From: Clostridia bacterium
Lineage (GTDB): Bacteria; Bacillota; Clostridia; Oscillospirales; Acutalibacteraceae
Assembly: GCA_017507805.1 (NCBI GenBank)
Contig: JAFWAC010000014.1
Location: 1 to 64,000, forward strand
Direction of reading: 5' to 3'
DNA length: 64,000 nucleotides
Each line of letters begins with the position of its first letter. Position 1 is the first letter of the stretch. The notes below the pieces were generated by a model. It was given only the letters and a program-made list of their open reading frames with translations, searched no databases and was not told the origin of the DNA. This document shows, piece by piece, positions 18,410-28,752 of the stretch. Position numbers and translations under genes: made by a program.

Positions 18410-21400
18410 ATGGCAGAAATCGAATTTGAATCAATAAAAATCGGACTTGCTTCCCCCGAACAGATAAGAAGCTGGTCATACGGCGAGGTAACAAAGCCTG
18501 AAACGATTAATTACCGTACTTTAAAGCCTGAGCAGGGCGGTCTTTTCTGCGAACGTATTTTCGGGCCGCAAAAGGATTGGGAATGTCATTGCGGTAAGTA
18601 TAAAAGAATTCGTTATAAGGGCAAGATTTGTGAACGCTGCGGCGTTGAGGTTACCCGCGCCAAGGTGCGCCGTGAGCGTATGGGCTCTATCGAGCTTGCG
18701 GCTCCCGTTTCGCACATCTGGTACTTCAAGACCATTCCCTCTAAAATGGGCTTGGTGCTTGATGTAACACCCAAGGCTTTGGAGCAGGTGCTCTATTTCT
18801 CGCAGTATATAGTTACCGACCCCGGTACCACACCGCTTGAAAAGAAGCAACTGCTTAATGAAAAGCAGTATCGCGATATGCGCGAAAAATACGAAAACGA
18901 CTTTGAGGCAGGCATGGGTGCCGAGGCTATAAAGAAGCTTCTTTGCGAAATTGACCTTGATGCCACCTGCAACGAGCTTCGTGAGGAGCTTGAAACCGCT
19001 TCAGGTCAGAAAAGAGTAAGAACCTTAAAGCGCTTAGAGGTGCTTGAGGCATTCAGACAGTCGGGCAACCGTCCCGAGTGGATGATTCTGGATGTTATTC
19101 CGGTAATCCCGCCCGACCTTCGTCCTATGGTACAGCTTGACGGTGGCCGTTTTGCGACCAGCGACCTTAATGACCTTTACAGAAGGGTTATTAACCGCAA
19201 TAACCGTCTTAAGAGACTTCTTGAGCTTCGCGCTCCCGATATAATCGTAAGAAATGAGAAGCGTATGCTTCAAGAGGCTGTGGACGCCTTGATAGACAAC
19301 GGTCGCCGTGGCAAGCCGGTTACGGGTCCTAACAACCGCGCCCTCAAGTCCCTTTCGGATATGCTTAAGGGTAAGCAGGGACGCTTCCGTCAGAACTTGC
19401 TCGGTAAGCGTGTTGACTATTCCGGCCGTTCGGTTATCGTTGTCGGTCCTGAGCTTAAGATGTATCAGTGCGGTTTGCCAAAGGAAATGGCATTGGAGCT
19501 TTTCAAGCCCTTTGTAATGAAGCGTCTTGTTGAAACCAAGGCAGTTGTTAATATTAAGTCGGCAAGAAAAATGGTTGAGCGCGCCTCCACCGAGATTTGG
19601 GACGCACTTGAAATGGTTATTAAGGAGCACCCCGTTCTGCTTAACCGTGCGCCCACACTTCACCGCTTGGGTATTCAGGCATTTGAGCCGGTGCTTGTTG
19701 AGGGTAAGGCATTGAAGCTTCATCCTCTGGTTTGTACCGCTTACAATGCTGACTTTGACGGTGACCAGATGGCTGTCCATGTTCCTCTGTCGGCAGAGGC
19801 ACAGGCAGAGGCACGCTTCCTTATGCTTGCCGCTAATAACCTCCTCAAGCCTTCGGACGGTAAGCCTGTTACGGTTCCTACGCAGGATATGGTTCTCGGC
19901 GCTTATTATCTGACACTTGTAAAGACAGAGGAGCCCGGCACAAACAAGGTGTTCAAGGATACCAATGAGGCTATAATGGCTTATAATGACGGTGTTGTCG
20001 GCTTGCATGCTCCGATTCGTGTTCGTATGACAAACAGCGAGGGGCTTTCCAAGCTCGTTTGGTGCACCGTTGGCTTCATCCTCTTTAATGAGGCAATTCC
20101 TCAGGATCTGGGCTTTATTAACAGGGCTGACCCCGATGCCGCTTTAGACCTTGAGTGGTGCTTTAAGCTTAAGGACCCCACAAAGAATGTTGTTGAGAGT
20201 AATGACGATATTATTCAGAACAAGGTTGGCAAAAAGCAGCTCGGTAAAATTATCGATAAGTGCATAACTGTTCACGGCACAAGCAAATCTGCAATCGTGC
20301 TTGATAATGTTAAGTCATTGGGCTTCAAATATTCCACAAAGGGCGCTATTACCGTTGCGGTTATAGATGCCGTTATTCCGCCCACAAAGAAGGAAATCCT
20401 TGCCGATGCCGAAAAACAGATTGATATGGTTACACGCGACTATCGCCGCGGTTTTATTAACAATGACGAGCGCAGCCGTCATGTAATTGAAATCTGGAAT
20501 AAGGCAACAGAGGATGTTGCCGATGCCCTAAAGGGCAACCTTGATGAATTTAACCCCATCTTTATGATGGCGGATTCCGGTGCGCGTGGCTCGATGAGCC
20601 AGATAAGACAGCTTGCAGGTATGCGCGGACTTATCGCAAATACTGCAGGTAAGGTTATCGAGGTACCCATCCGTGCTAACTACCGTGAGGGACTTAATGT
20701 TCAGGAATATTTTATTTCCTCCCGTGGTGCGCGTAAGGGTCTTGCCGATACAGCGCTCCGTACCGCTGACTCGGGTTATCTTACCCGCCGTCTGGTTGAT
20801 GTTGCGCAGGATGTTATCGTTCGTGAGGATGATTGCGGCACCGAGGAAGGTCTCACTGTCTTTGATATTAAGGACGGCAACCACATCTTAGAGCCGCTTG
20901 TTGAGCGTCTTGAGGGACGTTATCTGCTCAATGATGCAGTTCACCCCGAAACCGGTGAGGTTATCTGGTCTAAGGAGGACCTCATCACAGGTGATGCGGC
21001 AGAGAAAATTGTTGCCTCAGGAATTACCTCAATCGAAATCCGTTCAGTGCTTACCTGTCACAGCCACCACGGTGTCTGCAAGAAGTGCTACGGCAGAAAC
21101 CTTGCAACCGCTAAGCCTGTTACCACCGGCGAGGCAGTAGGTATTGTGGCAGCTCAGTCCATCGGTGAGCCGGGTACTCAGCTTACAATGAGAACCTTCC
21201 ACACCGGCGGTATCGCAAGTACCGAGGATATTACACAGGGTCTTCCCCGCGTTGAGGAGCTGTTTGAGGCAAGACGCCCCAAGCGTTGCGGTCTTATCGC
21301 TAAGATAGACGGTACTGTTCGTATAACCGAGGAAAAGAAGAGTAATGTTCTTATTATAACCAACGATGAGCTTAAAACCGAGGAAAAGGTTACCATACCT

Positions 21401-22039
21401 TACGGTATCCGTTGCCTGGTTAATGACGGTGACTATGTTCATGCGGGCGATATGCTTATCCCCGGTGCGAAGTATCCACAGGATATTTTGGAGGCTCAGG
21501 GCCCCGAGGCTGTTCAGCAGTATATCATCGCTGAAATTCAGAATGCTTACCGCACACAGGGTGTTGACATCAACGATAAGCACATCGAAGTTATCGTTCG
21601 TCAGATGATGCGCAAGCTTCGCGTTACTGATCCGGGCTCTACCGACCTGTTGCAGAATGTAAGCTGTGAATATAAGGAAATTGCCGATGCTAACGCCGCC
21701 GTACAGGCTCGTATCGATGCCGGTGAGGAGGGCTTGCAGAAGGCAACCTATCAGGCAACCTTGCTTGGTATTACCAAGGCATCCCTTGCCACCGAATCCT
21801 TCCTTTCAGCCGCCTCCTTCCAGGAGACCACCCGTGTTCTCACAGAGGCTGCTATTAAGGGTAAGGTTGACCCATTGTTCGGTCTTAAGGAGAATGTTAT
21901 TATCGGTAAGCTTGTACCTGCAGGTACAGGTATGAAGTGTGAGGAAATCAATCCCACCGATTATGACGAGTCCGCGGCAGAGAAAACTGATGACGGTTTT
22001 ATCGCTGAGGAAACAGCAGACGCAGCGGCTAACGAATAA
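18410..22039 (+). CDS. rpoC: DNA-directed RNA polymerase subunit beta'
   Basis: 1209 residues. The N-terminal zinc ribbon (CHCGKYKR...CERCGVEV), the catalytic NADFDGDQM with D448, D450 and D452, and the second zinc site ([13 protein letters not shown]) are all present, as is the trigger-loop region ([16 protein letters not shown]). GGAGGGC lies just before the ATG. It is cotranscribed with rpoB and followed by a terminator. The ribosomal protein genes that usually follow (rpsL, rpsG) are not here. Confidence 0.99.
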   Translation: MAEIEFESIKIGLASPEQIRSWSYGEVTKPETINYRTLKPEQGGLFCERIFGPQKDWECHCGKYKRIRYKGKICERCGVEVTRAKVRRERMGSIELAAPVSHIWYFKTIPSKMGLVLDVTPKALEQVLYFSQYIVTDPGTTPLEKKQLLNEKQYRDMREKYENDFEAGMGAEAIKKLLCEIDLDATCNELREELETASGQKRVRTLKRLEVLEAFRQSGNRPEWMILDVIPVIPPDLRPMVQLDGGRFATSDLNDLYRRVINRNNRLKRLLELRAPDIIVRNEKRMLQEAVDALIDNGRRGKPVTGPNNRALKSLSDMLKGKQGRFRQNLLGKRVDYSGRSVIVVGPELKMYQCGLPKEMALELFKPFVMKRLVETKAVVNIKSARKMVERASTEIWDALEMVIKEHPVLLNRAPTLHRLGIQAFEPVLVEGKALKLHPLVCTAYNADFDGDQMAVHVPLSAEAQAEARFLMLAANNLLKPSDGKPVTVPTQDMVLGAYYLTLVKTEEPGTNKVFKDTNEAIMAYNDGVVGLHAPIRVRMTNSEGLSKLVWCTVGFILFNEAIPQDLGFINRADPDAALDLEWCFKLKDPTKNVVESNDDIIQNKVGKKQLGKIIDKCITVHGTSKSAIVLDNVKSLGFKYSTKGAITVAVIDAVIPPTKKEILADAEKQIDMVTRDYRRGFINNDERSRHVIEIWNKATEDVADALKGNLDEFNPIFMMADSGARGSMSQIRQLAGMRGLIANTAGKVIEVPIRANYREGLNVQEYFISSRGARKGLADTALRTADSGYLTRRLVDVAQDVIVREDDCGTEEGLTVFDIKDGNHILEPLVERLEGRYLLNDAVHPETGEVIWSKEDLITGDAAEKIVASGITSIEIRSVLTCHSHHGVCKKCYGRNLATAKPVTTGEAVGIVAAQSIGEPGTQLTMRTFHTGGIASTEDITQGLPRVEELFEARRPKRCGLIAKIDGTVRITEEKKSNVLIITNDELKTEEKVTIPYGIRCLVNDGDYVHAGDMLIPGAKYPQDILEAQGPEAVQQYIIAEIQNAYRTQGVDINDKHIEVIVRQMMRKLRVTDPGSTDLLQNVSCEYKEIADANAAVQARIDAGEEGLQKATYQATLLGITKASLATESFLSAASFQETTRVLTEAAIKGKVDPLFGLKENVIIGKLVPAGTGMKCEEINPTDYDESAAEKTDDGFIAEETADAAANE

Positions 22040-22046
22040 TGCTGAA

Positions 22047-22080
22047 AAACGACCAAGCCAAGCTTGGTCGTTTCTGTTTA
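22047..22080 (+). terminator. Terminator of rpoBC
   Basis: 12-bp perfect stem AAACGACCAAGC (22047-22058) / GCTTGGTCGTTT (22062-22073), 3-base loop, then CTGTTTA. Confidence 0.85.
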
Positions 22081-22120
22081 CAGACAAAATAATTGAAATT
22101 CGTTCTGTTTTAACACAGAA

Positions 22121-22158
22121 AAATTTGAGCCGACCTCACCAAATAAGTGAGGTCGGCT
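22121..22158 (-). terminator. Terminator of the 3D-domain gene
   Basis: 12-bp stem AGCCGACCTCAC / GTGAGGTCGGCT (22128-22158, 7-base loop). On the minus strand it is followed by CAAATTTTT; on the plus strand the tail is weak. Confidence 0.75.
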
Positions 22159-22210
22159 TTGCAATACGGTTTGGTTATAATGATTTTATTAATCGTTGAT
22201 AACTTGGATA

Positions 22211-23287
22211 TTATTCTAAAATATAAATCTCCATATTACGCACACCGAAATTTGTGCAGGCGCTTTGGGTGGTCATAAAAAGGTCAATTCCATTGGGGTA
22301 TTTTTTTATAAATCCACCTGTGTCGGCTGCAACGGCATAGCCGTAAATGATTTTACCGTCAGGAGACTTGATATACATTTTTGTGCCATAGGGGATAACC
22401 TTGGGATTAACCGCGATATATCCGGGCTTTGGGGCAACACCGGTTGAACAGTTGTTGCCGGTATAGGTATAGGCTGTGGCACGGACAACCTTCTTTGATT
22501 TATAGTTGACAGGGTTTCCGTTTTTATCTAACTCGATAGTAAAAGAGGGGGAGAGCACCGAAATGGATTTCACATCTGCGCTGGTGGTAACGGTTTTAGC
22601 CGCTTCCTTTGTTCCTACTATCTTCTTGGCATTTACAGCCTTTGTTACAACGGAGGTTGCTGTGACGGTCTTTCCGGAGGATACACCGTTTACAAGCTTT
22701 TCGGTGTAGCTTACGAGCTGTACGCCCTCACTGCCCTTTTCAAGCTTACTTGTGCCCTTTGCCATCTTGTCCGAATAAACGGTCTCTGTGGAATAGGGGA
22801 TAGCTTCGGTGTAGCTTCCGTCAACATAAGAAATGTCAGTATAATCTATATATACCGTCTCTGTAATCTTAGTGTCAGCCTCAGGCTCAACAAAATCAAA
22901 CTCATCAAGTGTGAAGCCGGCGGCAGAAATTGCATCTGCCACAGTTCCGCCGGTGAATGTAACCTCAACCGTTTTATCACCGCAGGTGACATAAACAGGG
23001 TAATTATAGGCTATCTCAACCGAGGTTGTTTTTCCTGTAACGGTGGTTTTTTCAATGCTGTAATTCTCAGACTCTAATTTAAGACCTGAAAGCACACCGG
23101 TTACGCTGTTACTTAATGTGCGTACTGTATAGGTATTTTTACCGTCAAAAATATTTACTGTGTAAATGGAGCTTCCAAGTAAAGTAACAGCCGCAACGGT
23201 TACTGCAAGCATTATAGCCAAACCGCTTATGCGCATTTGTCTGCAGGAAATAATCCTCGACAAATGATACTTTATTTTTTCAATCAT
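22211..23287 (-). CDS. G5 and 3D domain cell-wall protein
   Basis: 358 residues. A short cytoplasmic start and a membrane helix (about residues 21-41) are followed by DUF348-type ubiquitin-like segments (about 45-150), a G5 domain (about 155-235) and a C-terminal 3D domain. The 3D domain shows ATAYTY, PYGTKMYI and the aspartate motif AVAADTGG...NGIDLF. 3D domains are the catalytic fold of MltA/YabE/Rpf-like muralytic enzymes, so this is probably a secreted peptidoglycan-cleaving factor. AAGGAG lies 7 bases before the ATG. Confidence 0.9.
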   Translation of the reverse strand: MIEKIKYHLSRIISCRQMRISGLAIMLAVTVAAVTLLGSSIYTVNIFDGKNTYTVRTLSNSVTGVLSGLKLESENYSIEKTTVTGKTTSVEIAYNYPVYVTCGDKTVEVTFTGGTVADAISAAGFTLDEFDFVEPEADTKITETVYIDYTDISYVDGSYTEAIPYSTETVYSDKMAKGTSKLEKGSEGVQLVSYTEKLVNGVSSGKTVTATSVVTKAVNAKKIVGTKEAAKTVTTSADVKSISVLSPSFTIELDKNGNPVNYKSKKVVRATAYTYTGNNCSTGVAPKPGYIAVNPKVIPYGTKMYIKSPDGKIIYGYAVAADTGGFIKKYPNGIDLFMTTQSACTNFGVRNMEIYILE

Positions 23288-23378
23288 CCAATAACTCCTT
23301 TGTTCGACAAAATAAATTATGTCTTTTTTTGTCCCCTCTGGATATTAGCCAACAGATACATTTTTTGTCAGCTTTGCC

Positions 23379-23407
23379 ATTATAACCGATAAATTAAGGT
23401 ATGTCAA
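23379..23407 (-). promoter_or_regulatory. Consensus promoter of the 3D-domain gene
   Basis: On the minus strand: TTGACA (23407-23402), 17 bases, TATAAT (23384-23379), with a leader of about 85 bases before the ATG. I looked for a cyclic-di-AMP (ydaO-type) riboswitch, common before such genes, and did not recognise one. Confidence 0.88.
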
Positions 23408-23744
23408 AGGATTGAAAAAGTGGGATTTTGTACCCTTTGACTAAAAAAATCCGGCAAATTTAAAAAGTTACAAAGCTGTAACCTTTTTAAGCGCAACAAA
23501 ATGTCAGAAAATGTCATTTTGCTTGTGCATATCACCGAATTTGCCACCGGAATGGGGATATATCGACCTTATAAGCCCCTTTTTCTACAAAAAGTAGTGC
23601 ATTTTTTGAGTTGTCAAACGGGGAAACCACAAAATATCGTGGATAACTTTTTAATATTTTTTGCGCAAAAAAGTATTTTATTACATTATATGGAATGTAT
23701 TTTATAAATATTACATTTTCTTTATATACATATATATAATAAAA
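23408..23744. other. Intergenic region with a hairpin, no gene seen
   Basis: AT-rich. Holds a hairpin AAAAAGTTAC / GTAAC-C-TTTTT at 23462-23488 that could terminate minus-strand transcripts coming from upstream, and a weak symmetrical GGGG...CCCC structure near 23553-23578. Short open frames here lack ribosome binding sites. Confidence 0.5.
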
Positions 23745-23766
23745 GGGAACAGGCTCGCCTGTTCCC
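23735..23766 (-). terminator. Terminator of nadE
   Basis: 10-bp repeat GGGAACAGGC (23745-23754) / GCCTGTTCCC (23757-23766), followed on the minus strand by TTTTATTAT. Confidence 0.8.
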
Positions 23767-23780
23767 TAACTGTTCAGATA

Positions 23781-25688
23781 TTAAATTTCTATTTTTTCAA
23801 GCTCCTTAAGCCACAAAGCCGCCGATGCATCGGAGGGCATTAGCAAACCGCTTCGCGGAGAAAGTGAGATTTCACACACCTTGGGACCGTCAGGCAGGCA
23901 GGAACGCTTGAATTGCTGGGTGAAAAATCTCCTTATGAAAACAGTCAGCCATTTTAAAACGGTTTGTTTACTGTACTCAGGGAAAGCAATCACTGCCATG
24001 CGGAATATTTTTTGCGGAGCCGCGTTATATCTCAATATATGGTATAAAAAGAAATCGTGCAGCTCGTATGGACCGACCAAATCCTCGGTCTTTTGGGCAA
24101 TCTCTCCCTTACTGTCTGCCGGTAAAAGCTCGGGGGAGACGGGTGTGTCAAGAATATCGCACAAAACCTTACCTAACCTTTCGGGGGCATTTGCGGCTTC
24201 ATAGGCAACGATGTGCCTTATAAGGGTTTTAGGGACGCCGCTGTTTACACTATACATTGACATATGGTCGCCGTTGTAGGTTGCCCAGCCCAAAGCCAAT
24301 TCCGAAAGGTCGCCTGTGCCGATAACGATACCGTTTTCCTTATTTGCCAAATCCATAAGCACCTGTGTGCGCTCTCTTGCCTGAGAATTTTCATAGGTTA
24401 CATCAAAATCGGCTTGGCTTTGACCTATATCCTCAAAATGTTGCTTTACTGCCGCCGCGATATTGATTTCTCTGAAGCTCACGCCAAGCTCCTGACACAG
24501 AAGCTCGGAGTTTGAACGGGTGCGGCTTGTAGTTCCGAAGCAGGGCATTGTCACGGCTAAAATATCTGTCAGGGGGCGAGAAAGCAGCCTCATTGCCCTG
24601 ACAGCAACTAAAAGCGCAAGGGTGCTGTCAAGACCGCCCGAAATGCCGATTACTGCCGTTTTGGAACGGGTGTGTTCAAGTCGCTTTGCTAATGCGTGAG
24701 ACTGAATCTGCAATATTTCCTCTGCAAGACTGTCAATGCTTTTGTTATTGGGTATAAAGGGATTTTTTGCTACGGTGCGGGTAAGCTCCGTAACAGCTTC
24801 GGTTTGCGAAATCGGAATTTCCCTTAACTCTGTAACGGGCACAAAGCTTGTGTTTTTGCGCCGTTCTGCAGACAATAGACCTACATCAATTTCGGATATA
24901 ATAATATCGTGTTTGCCAAAGGGCGGGTTTTCGGCAAGTATTTGTCCGTTTTCGGCAATTACCGCATGACCGGCAAAAACGGTATCTGTAACCGATTCGT
25001 TGCCGCCGCCGGATGCCAGAATATAGCCGCAGTGCAGTCTTTCGGATGCATTGGTAATTAAGCTTTTGCAATAGTCCGCCTTGCCGATTATCTGAGTGCA
25101 GGCGGCAAGGTTTACAATTATCTGTGCGCCGCCCAAGGCAAGCCTCTGGTTAAGAGGAATAGGGGCGAACAAATCCTCGCAGATTTCCACTGCAAAACGG
25201 TAGTCTTGGTGGGTGAAAAGCAAATCGTTGCCAAATTCTACACAGCAAACGGTTTCGTCACTGAAAAATGCTCCCGGAGGAACACTGCGCCCTGTTTCAA
25301 AATAACGCTTTTCGTTGAATTCGGAATGGTCAGGGATGAAGGTTTTGGGAACAATTCCTTTGATTTCGCCGCCCTGCAAAACAGCCGCGCAGTTATAAAG
25401 CTTGTTGCCATATACCATGGGAAGCCCCACGACCGCGGCAACCTGCTTTTCTTCCGTAAATTCCGCAAGCTCAAAAAGAGCCTGCTTAGCACCCTTTACC
25501 AGCGCATCGTTAAAAAACAAATCTCCGCAGGTGTAGCCGGTGATGCAAAGCTCGGGCAAAACCAAAAGCTGAACCCCTGCCGCCTCTGCTCTGCAAATCA
25601 ATTCCTTTGCGGCGGCGACATTATTTTCAATATCTGCCGTTTTTATCTGCGGAATACCCGCCGCAACCTTTATAAAACCGTCTTTCAT
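23781..25688 (-). CDS. nadE: Glutamine-dependent NAD+ synthetase
   Basis: 635 residues. The N-terminal nitrilase-type glutaminase domain has its triad E46 (LPELCITGY), K115 (IVPKTFIPD) and C170 (VEICEDLF). The C-terminal synthetase domain has the P-loop SGGLDS at 350-355. It amidates nicotinic acid adenine dinucleotide to NAD+ using ATP and glutamine, the last step of NAD biosynthesis in the cytoplasm. GGGGGAT precedes the ATG. It is a single-gene unit with its own promoter and terminator. Confidence 0.97.
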   Translation of the reverse strand: MKDGFIKVAAGIPQIKTADIENNVAAAKELICRAEAAGVQLLVLPELCITGYTCGDLFFNDALVKGAKQALFELAEFTEEKQVAAVVGLPMVYGNKLYNCAAVLQGGEIKGIVPKTFIPDHSEFNEKRYFETGRSVPPGAFFSDETVCCVEFGNDLLFTHQDYRFAVEICEDLFAPIPLNQRLALGGAQIIVNLAACTQIIGKADYCKSLITNASERLHCGYILASGGGNESVTDTVFAGHAVIAENGQILAENPPFGKHDIIISEIDVGLLSAERRKNTSFVPVTELREIPISQTEAVTELTRTVAKNPFIPNNKSIDSLAEEILQIQSHALAKRLEHTRSKTAVIGISGGLDSTLALLVAVRAMRLLSRPLTDILAVTMPCFGTTSRTRSNSELLCQELGVSFREINIAAAVKQHFEDIGQSQADFDVTYENSQARERTQVLMDLANKENGIVIGTGDLSELALGWATYNGDHMSMYSVNSGVPKTLIRHIVAYEAANAPERLGKVLCDILDTPVSPELLPADSKGEIAQKTEDLVGPYELHDFFLYHILRYNAAPQKIFRMAVIAFPEYSKQTVLKWLTVFIRRFFTQQFKRSCLPDGPKVCEISLSPRSGLLMPSDASAALWLKELEKIEI

Positions 25689-25732
25689 AGTAAATCCCCC
25701 GAATCGGCATATACTTTATATATAACATATAT

Positions 25733-25761
25733 AGTTTAAAGCTTTTTTGGTTTGCTGTCAA
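25733..25761 (-). promoter_or_regulatory. Promoter of nadE
   Basis: Minus strand: TTGACA (25761-25756), 17 bases, TAAACT (25738-25733). Confidence 0.7.
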
Positions 25762-25816
25762 GTATATATAGTATTAACCGATTAATAAAATATTGTTAAT
25801 TTTTTTACAATCTGTA

Positions 25817-25845
25817 TTGATTTTTTTCTTGTTATAGGATATAAT
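25817..25845 (+). promoter_or_regulatory. Promoter of pckG
   Basis: TTGATT (25817-25822), 17 bases, TATAAT (25840-25845), about 44 bases before the ATG. Confidence 0.8.
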
Positions 25846-25888
25846 GTAAAAGGAAAAAATTTGAATTTATTTTAAAGGAGAAACCAAA

Positions 25889-27673
25889 ATGACTGCTAAT
25901 GTAACAGTTAACAAGTGGCTTGATGAAATGAAAGAGCTTCTCACTCCCGACAGTGTTGTTTGGATTGACGGTACTGACGAACAGCGCGAGGAGCTTCGTG
26001 CAGAGGCTGTAAAGTCAGGCGAGCTTTACAAGCTTAATCAGGAAAAGCTTCCCGGTTGCTATCTGCACCGCACAAACCCCAACGATGTTGCCCGTGTTGA
26101 GGACCGTACCTTTATCTGCTCCAAGACAAAGGAAAATGCCGGTCCCACAAATAATTGGTGCGACCCGGCTGAGATGTATGAAAAGCTTTATAAAATAGCT
26201 CGCGGAAGCTATAAGGGCCGTACAATGTATATCATCCCTTATTCGATGGGCCCCATCGGCTCACCCCTTGCAAAGGTTGGTATTGAGATTACAGATTCTA
26301 TCTATGTTGTACTCAATATGCTTATCATGACCAGAGTAAGCCTCAAGGTGCTTGAGGTTTTGGGTGACAGCAACGATTGGGTAAGAGGCTTACATTCAAG
26401 ATGTGATATCGACCCCGAAAACCGTTATATCTGCCACTTCCCTGAGGATAATACCATTATCTCTGTAAACTCCGGCTACGGCGGAAATGTTCTTTTGGGC
26501 AAAAAGTGCTTTGCACTCAGAATTGCTTCCTATCAGGGCTGGAAGGAAGGCTGGATGGCTGAGCATATGCTTATCTTAGGTCTTGAAAATCCCAAGGGCG
26601 AGATTAAGTATATTGCGGCTGCTTTCCCCTCTGCTTGCGGTAAGACTAACCTGGCAATGCTTATTCCGCCTGAGTATTTGCGCAAGAAGGGCTATAAAAT
26701 CTGGACTGTCGGTGATGATATTGCCTGGATGAAGATAGGTCCCGATGGCAGACTTTATGCTATTAACCCCGAAAACGGCTTCTTTGGTGTTGCTCCCGGT
26801 ACTAATGAGCATTCTAACTTTAACGCACTCGAAAGCACAAAGAAGGACACCATATTCACAAATGTTGCGCTTGATCTTAATGATGACACCGTTTGGTGGG
26901 AAGGTCTTAATAAAAACCTGCCCCAGAATGCTATTGATTGGTTAGGCAAGCCTTGGGATGCTTCCAAGTTTAACAAGGCAGATAAATCTACCTGCGCCGC
27001 AAACCCCAACTCCCGCTTTACTGCACCTGCAGAAAACTGCCCCTGCATTTCTGATGAGTTCAACAAGGGTACCGGTGTTCCGATTTCTGCAATCGTGTTC
27101 GGCGGTCGCCGCGCTAAGTGCGCTCCGCTTGTATATCAATCAAAGGATTGGGTGAACGGTGTATTCGTTGGCTCTGCAATGGCTTCCGAAACCACCGCCG
27201 CTGCAGCAGGCGCTGTCGGCGTTGTTCGCCGTGACCCCATGGCTATGCTTCCGTTCTGCGGTTATCACATGGGTGATTATTTCAGACATTGGCTTGAAAT
27301 GGGCGAAAAGCTTGGCGACAAGGCTCCCAAGATTTTCAATGTCAACTGGTTCCGTACCGATGATGAGGGTAACTTCCTGTGGCCCGGCTTTGGTGACAAT
27401 ATGCGTGTTCTCAATTGGATTATTGACCGTTGCGAGGGCAAGGCTGATGCAACCGAAACTGCAATCGGTTATGTACCCAAGCCTGAGGACATTGACCTTA
27501 CAGACCTTGATATGGATATGGATACCTTAAAGTCCATTCTTAAGGTTGATAAGGATGTTTGGACCAAGGAAGCTGCCGAAATTGAGGAGCATTACAAGAA
27601 ATTTGGTGACAGACTTCCCGAGGAGCTTAAAGGTCAGCTTGAAAACCTTAAGGCTGCACTTGCAAAAATGTAA
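25889..27673 (+). CDS. pckG: Phosphoenolpyruvate carboxykinase (GTP)
   Basis: 594 residues, the length of GTP-type PEPCK. The P-loop-like ACGKTN is at residues 249-254 (FPSACGKTNLAM). Other family signatures are NSGYGGN, TVGDDIAWM, and FGGRRAKCAPLVYQ with the reactive cysteine. It interconverts oxaloacetate and PEP with GTP/GDP; in fermenters it often runs toward oxaloacetate, fixing CO2 for succinate or propionate formation. AAAGGAG precedes the ATG. It is monocistronic. Confidence 0.98.
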   Translation: MTANVTVNKWLDEMKELLTPDSVVWIDGTDEQREELRAEAVKSGELYKLNQEKLPGCYLHRTNPNDVARVEDRTFICSKTKENAGPTNNWCDPAEMYEKLYKIARGSYKGRTMYIIPYSMGPIGSPLAKVGIEITDSIYVVLNMLIMTRVSLKVLEVLGDSNDWVRGLHSRCDIDPENRYICHFPEDNTIISVNSGYGGNVLLGKKCFALRIASYQGWKEGWMAEHMLILGLENPKGEIKYIAAAFPSACGKTNLAMLIPPEYLRKKGYKIWTVGDDIAWMKIGPDGRLYAINPENGFFGVAPGTNEHSNFNALESTKKDTIFTNVALDLNDDTVWWEGLNKNLPQNAIDWLGKPWDASKFNKADKSTCAANPNSRFTAPAENCPCISDEFNKGTGVPISAIVFGGRRAKCAPLVYQSKDWVNGVFVGSAMASETTAAAAGAVGVVRRDPMAMLPFCGYHMGDYFRHWLEMGEKLGDKAPKIFNVNWFRTDDEGNFLWPGFGDNMRVLNWIIDRCEGKADATETAIGYVPKPEDIDLTDLDMDMDTLKSILKVDKDVWTKEAAEIEEHYKKFGDRLPEELKGQLENLKAALAKM

Positions 27674-27687
27674 TTTATAAGCTTACT

Positions 27688-27727
27688 AAAAAGCGGCTGT
27701 TCCGTAAATCGGACAGCCGCTTTTTTT
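27688..27727. terminator. Bidirectional terminator between pckG and plsC
   Basis: AAGCGGCTG...CAGCCGCTT hairpin (one bulged base) with A-rich and T-rich flanks, so it works for both converging genes. Confidence 0.85.
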
Positions 27728-27738
27728 GAAGCAGAAGG

Positions 27739-28566
27739 TTATTTTTTATTTCTTATATCATCTAATGCATTTTGCATTTGGGTATGTATTATTTCGCCGA
27801 GCTGTGCTGTGTTCATATCCTCAAAGCTTTCGGGAGAAATTATGTCAAGAACGCGGAAATCCACAACCGTTTTGCGGCGGAACATATTTTTTTGTATTTG
27901 CGGGGTATTGTCAAGCACGCACACCACAATCGGAGCCTGAGATTTAATTGCAACCTTAAGTGAGCCGTTTCTGAGTGGCTGAAGCTCTCCGGCTTTGTTT
28001 GCATAGCCCTCGGGGAAAAGCGCAACCGAAGCCTCATCGTCCTTTATAAGCTTTATTGCCTTTATTATGGTTTTTGCCGCCTCGCGGTCATTTTCGCGGT
28101 CAATCGGCAGGGATTTAAGTCTGTGCATAGCCTTGGCGATAAACGGCATAGTAGTGTAAATTTCCTTTTTACCAATAAATGCAAGCTCTGCATCAGGAAA
28201 GGCATAGAGCATTATCACACAGTCAAAATTATGCTGATGGTTGCAAACGAATAACATTCTGCCGCCAGGTGGCACCTTGTCAAGTCCTTGTGCATTAAAC
28301 CGCACACCTGCCGCCTTAACAATTATCGGCAGAGAATACTTTAAAAGGAAGCGGAAAAGCTTTCCGTTGCCCTTTAACGGTTTTTTGACATCGGTGGTTA
28401 ATATTATGAGAATGACCGCCGCAAACTGTATGATATAAAAAACTGCAACAAGACCTATCAATAACAGCGGCGCCAACCACCATGAATAGGGCCCGCGCAT
28501 AATATTTATGAAATTATTGCCTATAAGTATAAGCGCTGCACTCACAGTAAGATAAATATAAAACAT
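27739..28566 (-). CDS. plsC: 1-acyl-sn-glycerol-3-phosphate acyltransferase family protein
   Basis: 275 residues: two N-terminal membrane helices (about 4-20 and 31-57), then the acyltransferase domain with the catalytic HX4D box H110-QHNF-D115 and the substrate-binding FPEG at 184-187. It should acylate lysophosphatidic acid in phospholipid synthesis at the cytoplasmic membrane face. GAGGTGC precedes the ATG. It is the last gene of the trkA-trkH-lysozyme-DUF6472-plsC operon, 9 bases after the DUF6472 stop. Confidence 0.92.
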   Translation of the reverse strand: MFYIYLTVSAALILIGNNFINIMRGPYSWWLAPLLLIGLVAVFYIIQFAAVILIILTTDVKKPLKGNGKLFRFLLKYSLPIIVKAAGVRFNAQGLDKVPPGGRMLFVCNHQHNFDCVIMLYAFPDAELAFIGKKEIYTTMPFIAKAMHRLKSLPIDRENDREAAKTIIKAIKLIKDDEASVALFPEGYANKAGELQPLRNGSLKVAIKSQAPIVVCVLDNTPQIQKNMFRRKTVVDFRVLDIISPESFEDMNTAQLGEIIHTQMQNALDDIRNKK

Positions 28567-28575
28567 TTAAGCACC

Positions 28576-28752
28576 TCAATTTTGCTTTCGCACAATTCTG
28601 TATTCGTCATCAAGGCTGAAATATGGACAGTTAAAGGTTTGCGAGGTCATAAAACGGCACATTTCATCCTCATCGAGCGCGGCATCACAGCAATAGCACT
28701 CACTTTGGTCATCGTAAATATAATTTGCACAGCTTTCACAGTTGGTTTTCAT
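28576..28752 (-). CDS. Small cysteine-rich DUF6472-like protein
   Basis: 58 residues, too short for usual length filters. The minus-strand ATG at 28752 has GAGGAG upstream and overlaps the lysozyme stop as ATGA. It begins MKTNCESCANYIYDDQ and holds seven cysteines (CESC, CYCC, C32, C42), with the ending DEYRIVRKQN. I recognise the pattern of the small DUF6472 proteins widespread in Clostridia; the cysteines suggest a zinc-ribbon-like metal site. No function is known. Confidence 0.85.
   Translation of the reverse strand: MKTNCESCANYIYDDQSECYCCDAALDEDEMCRFMTSQTFNCPYFSLDDEYRIVRKQN

Noticed and set aside
23288-23500. Cyclic-di-AMP riboswitch upstream of the 3D-domain gene
   Set aside because: Such a riboswitch is common before these genes, but the leader is only about 85 bases and lacks the conserved motifs.
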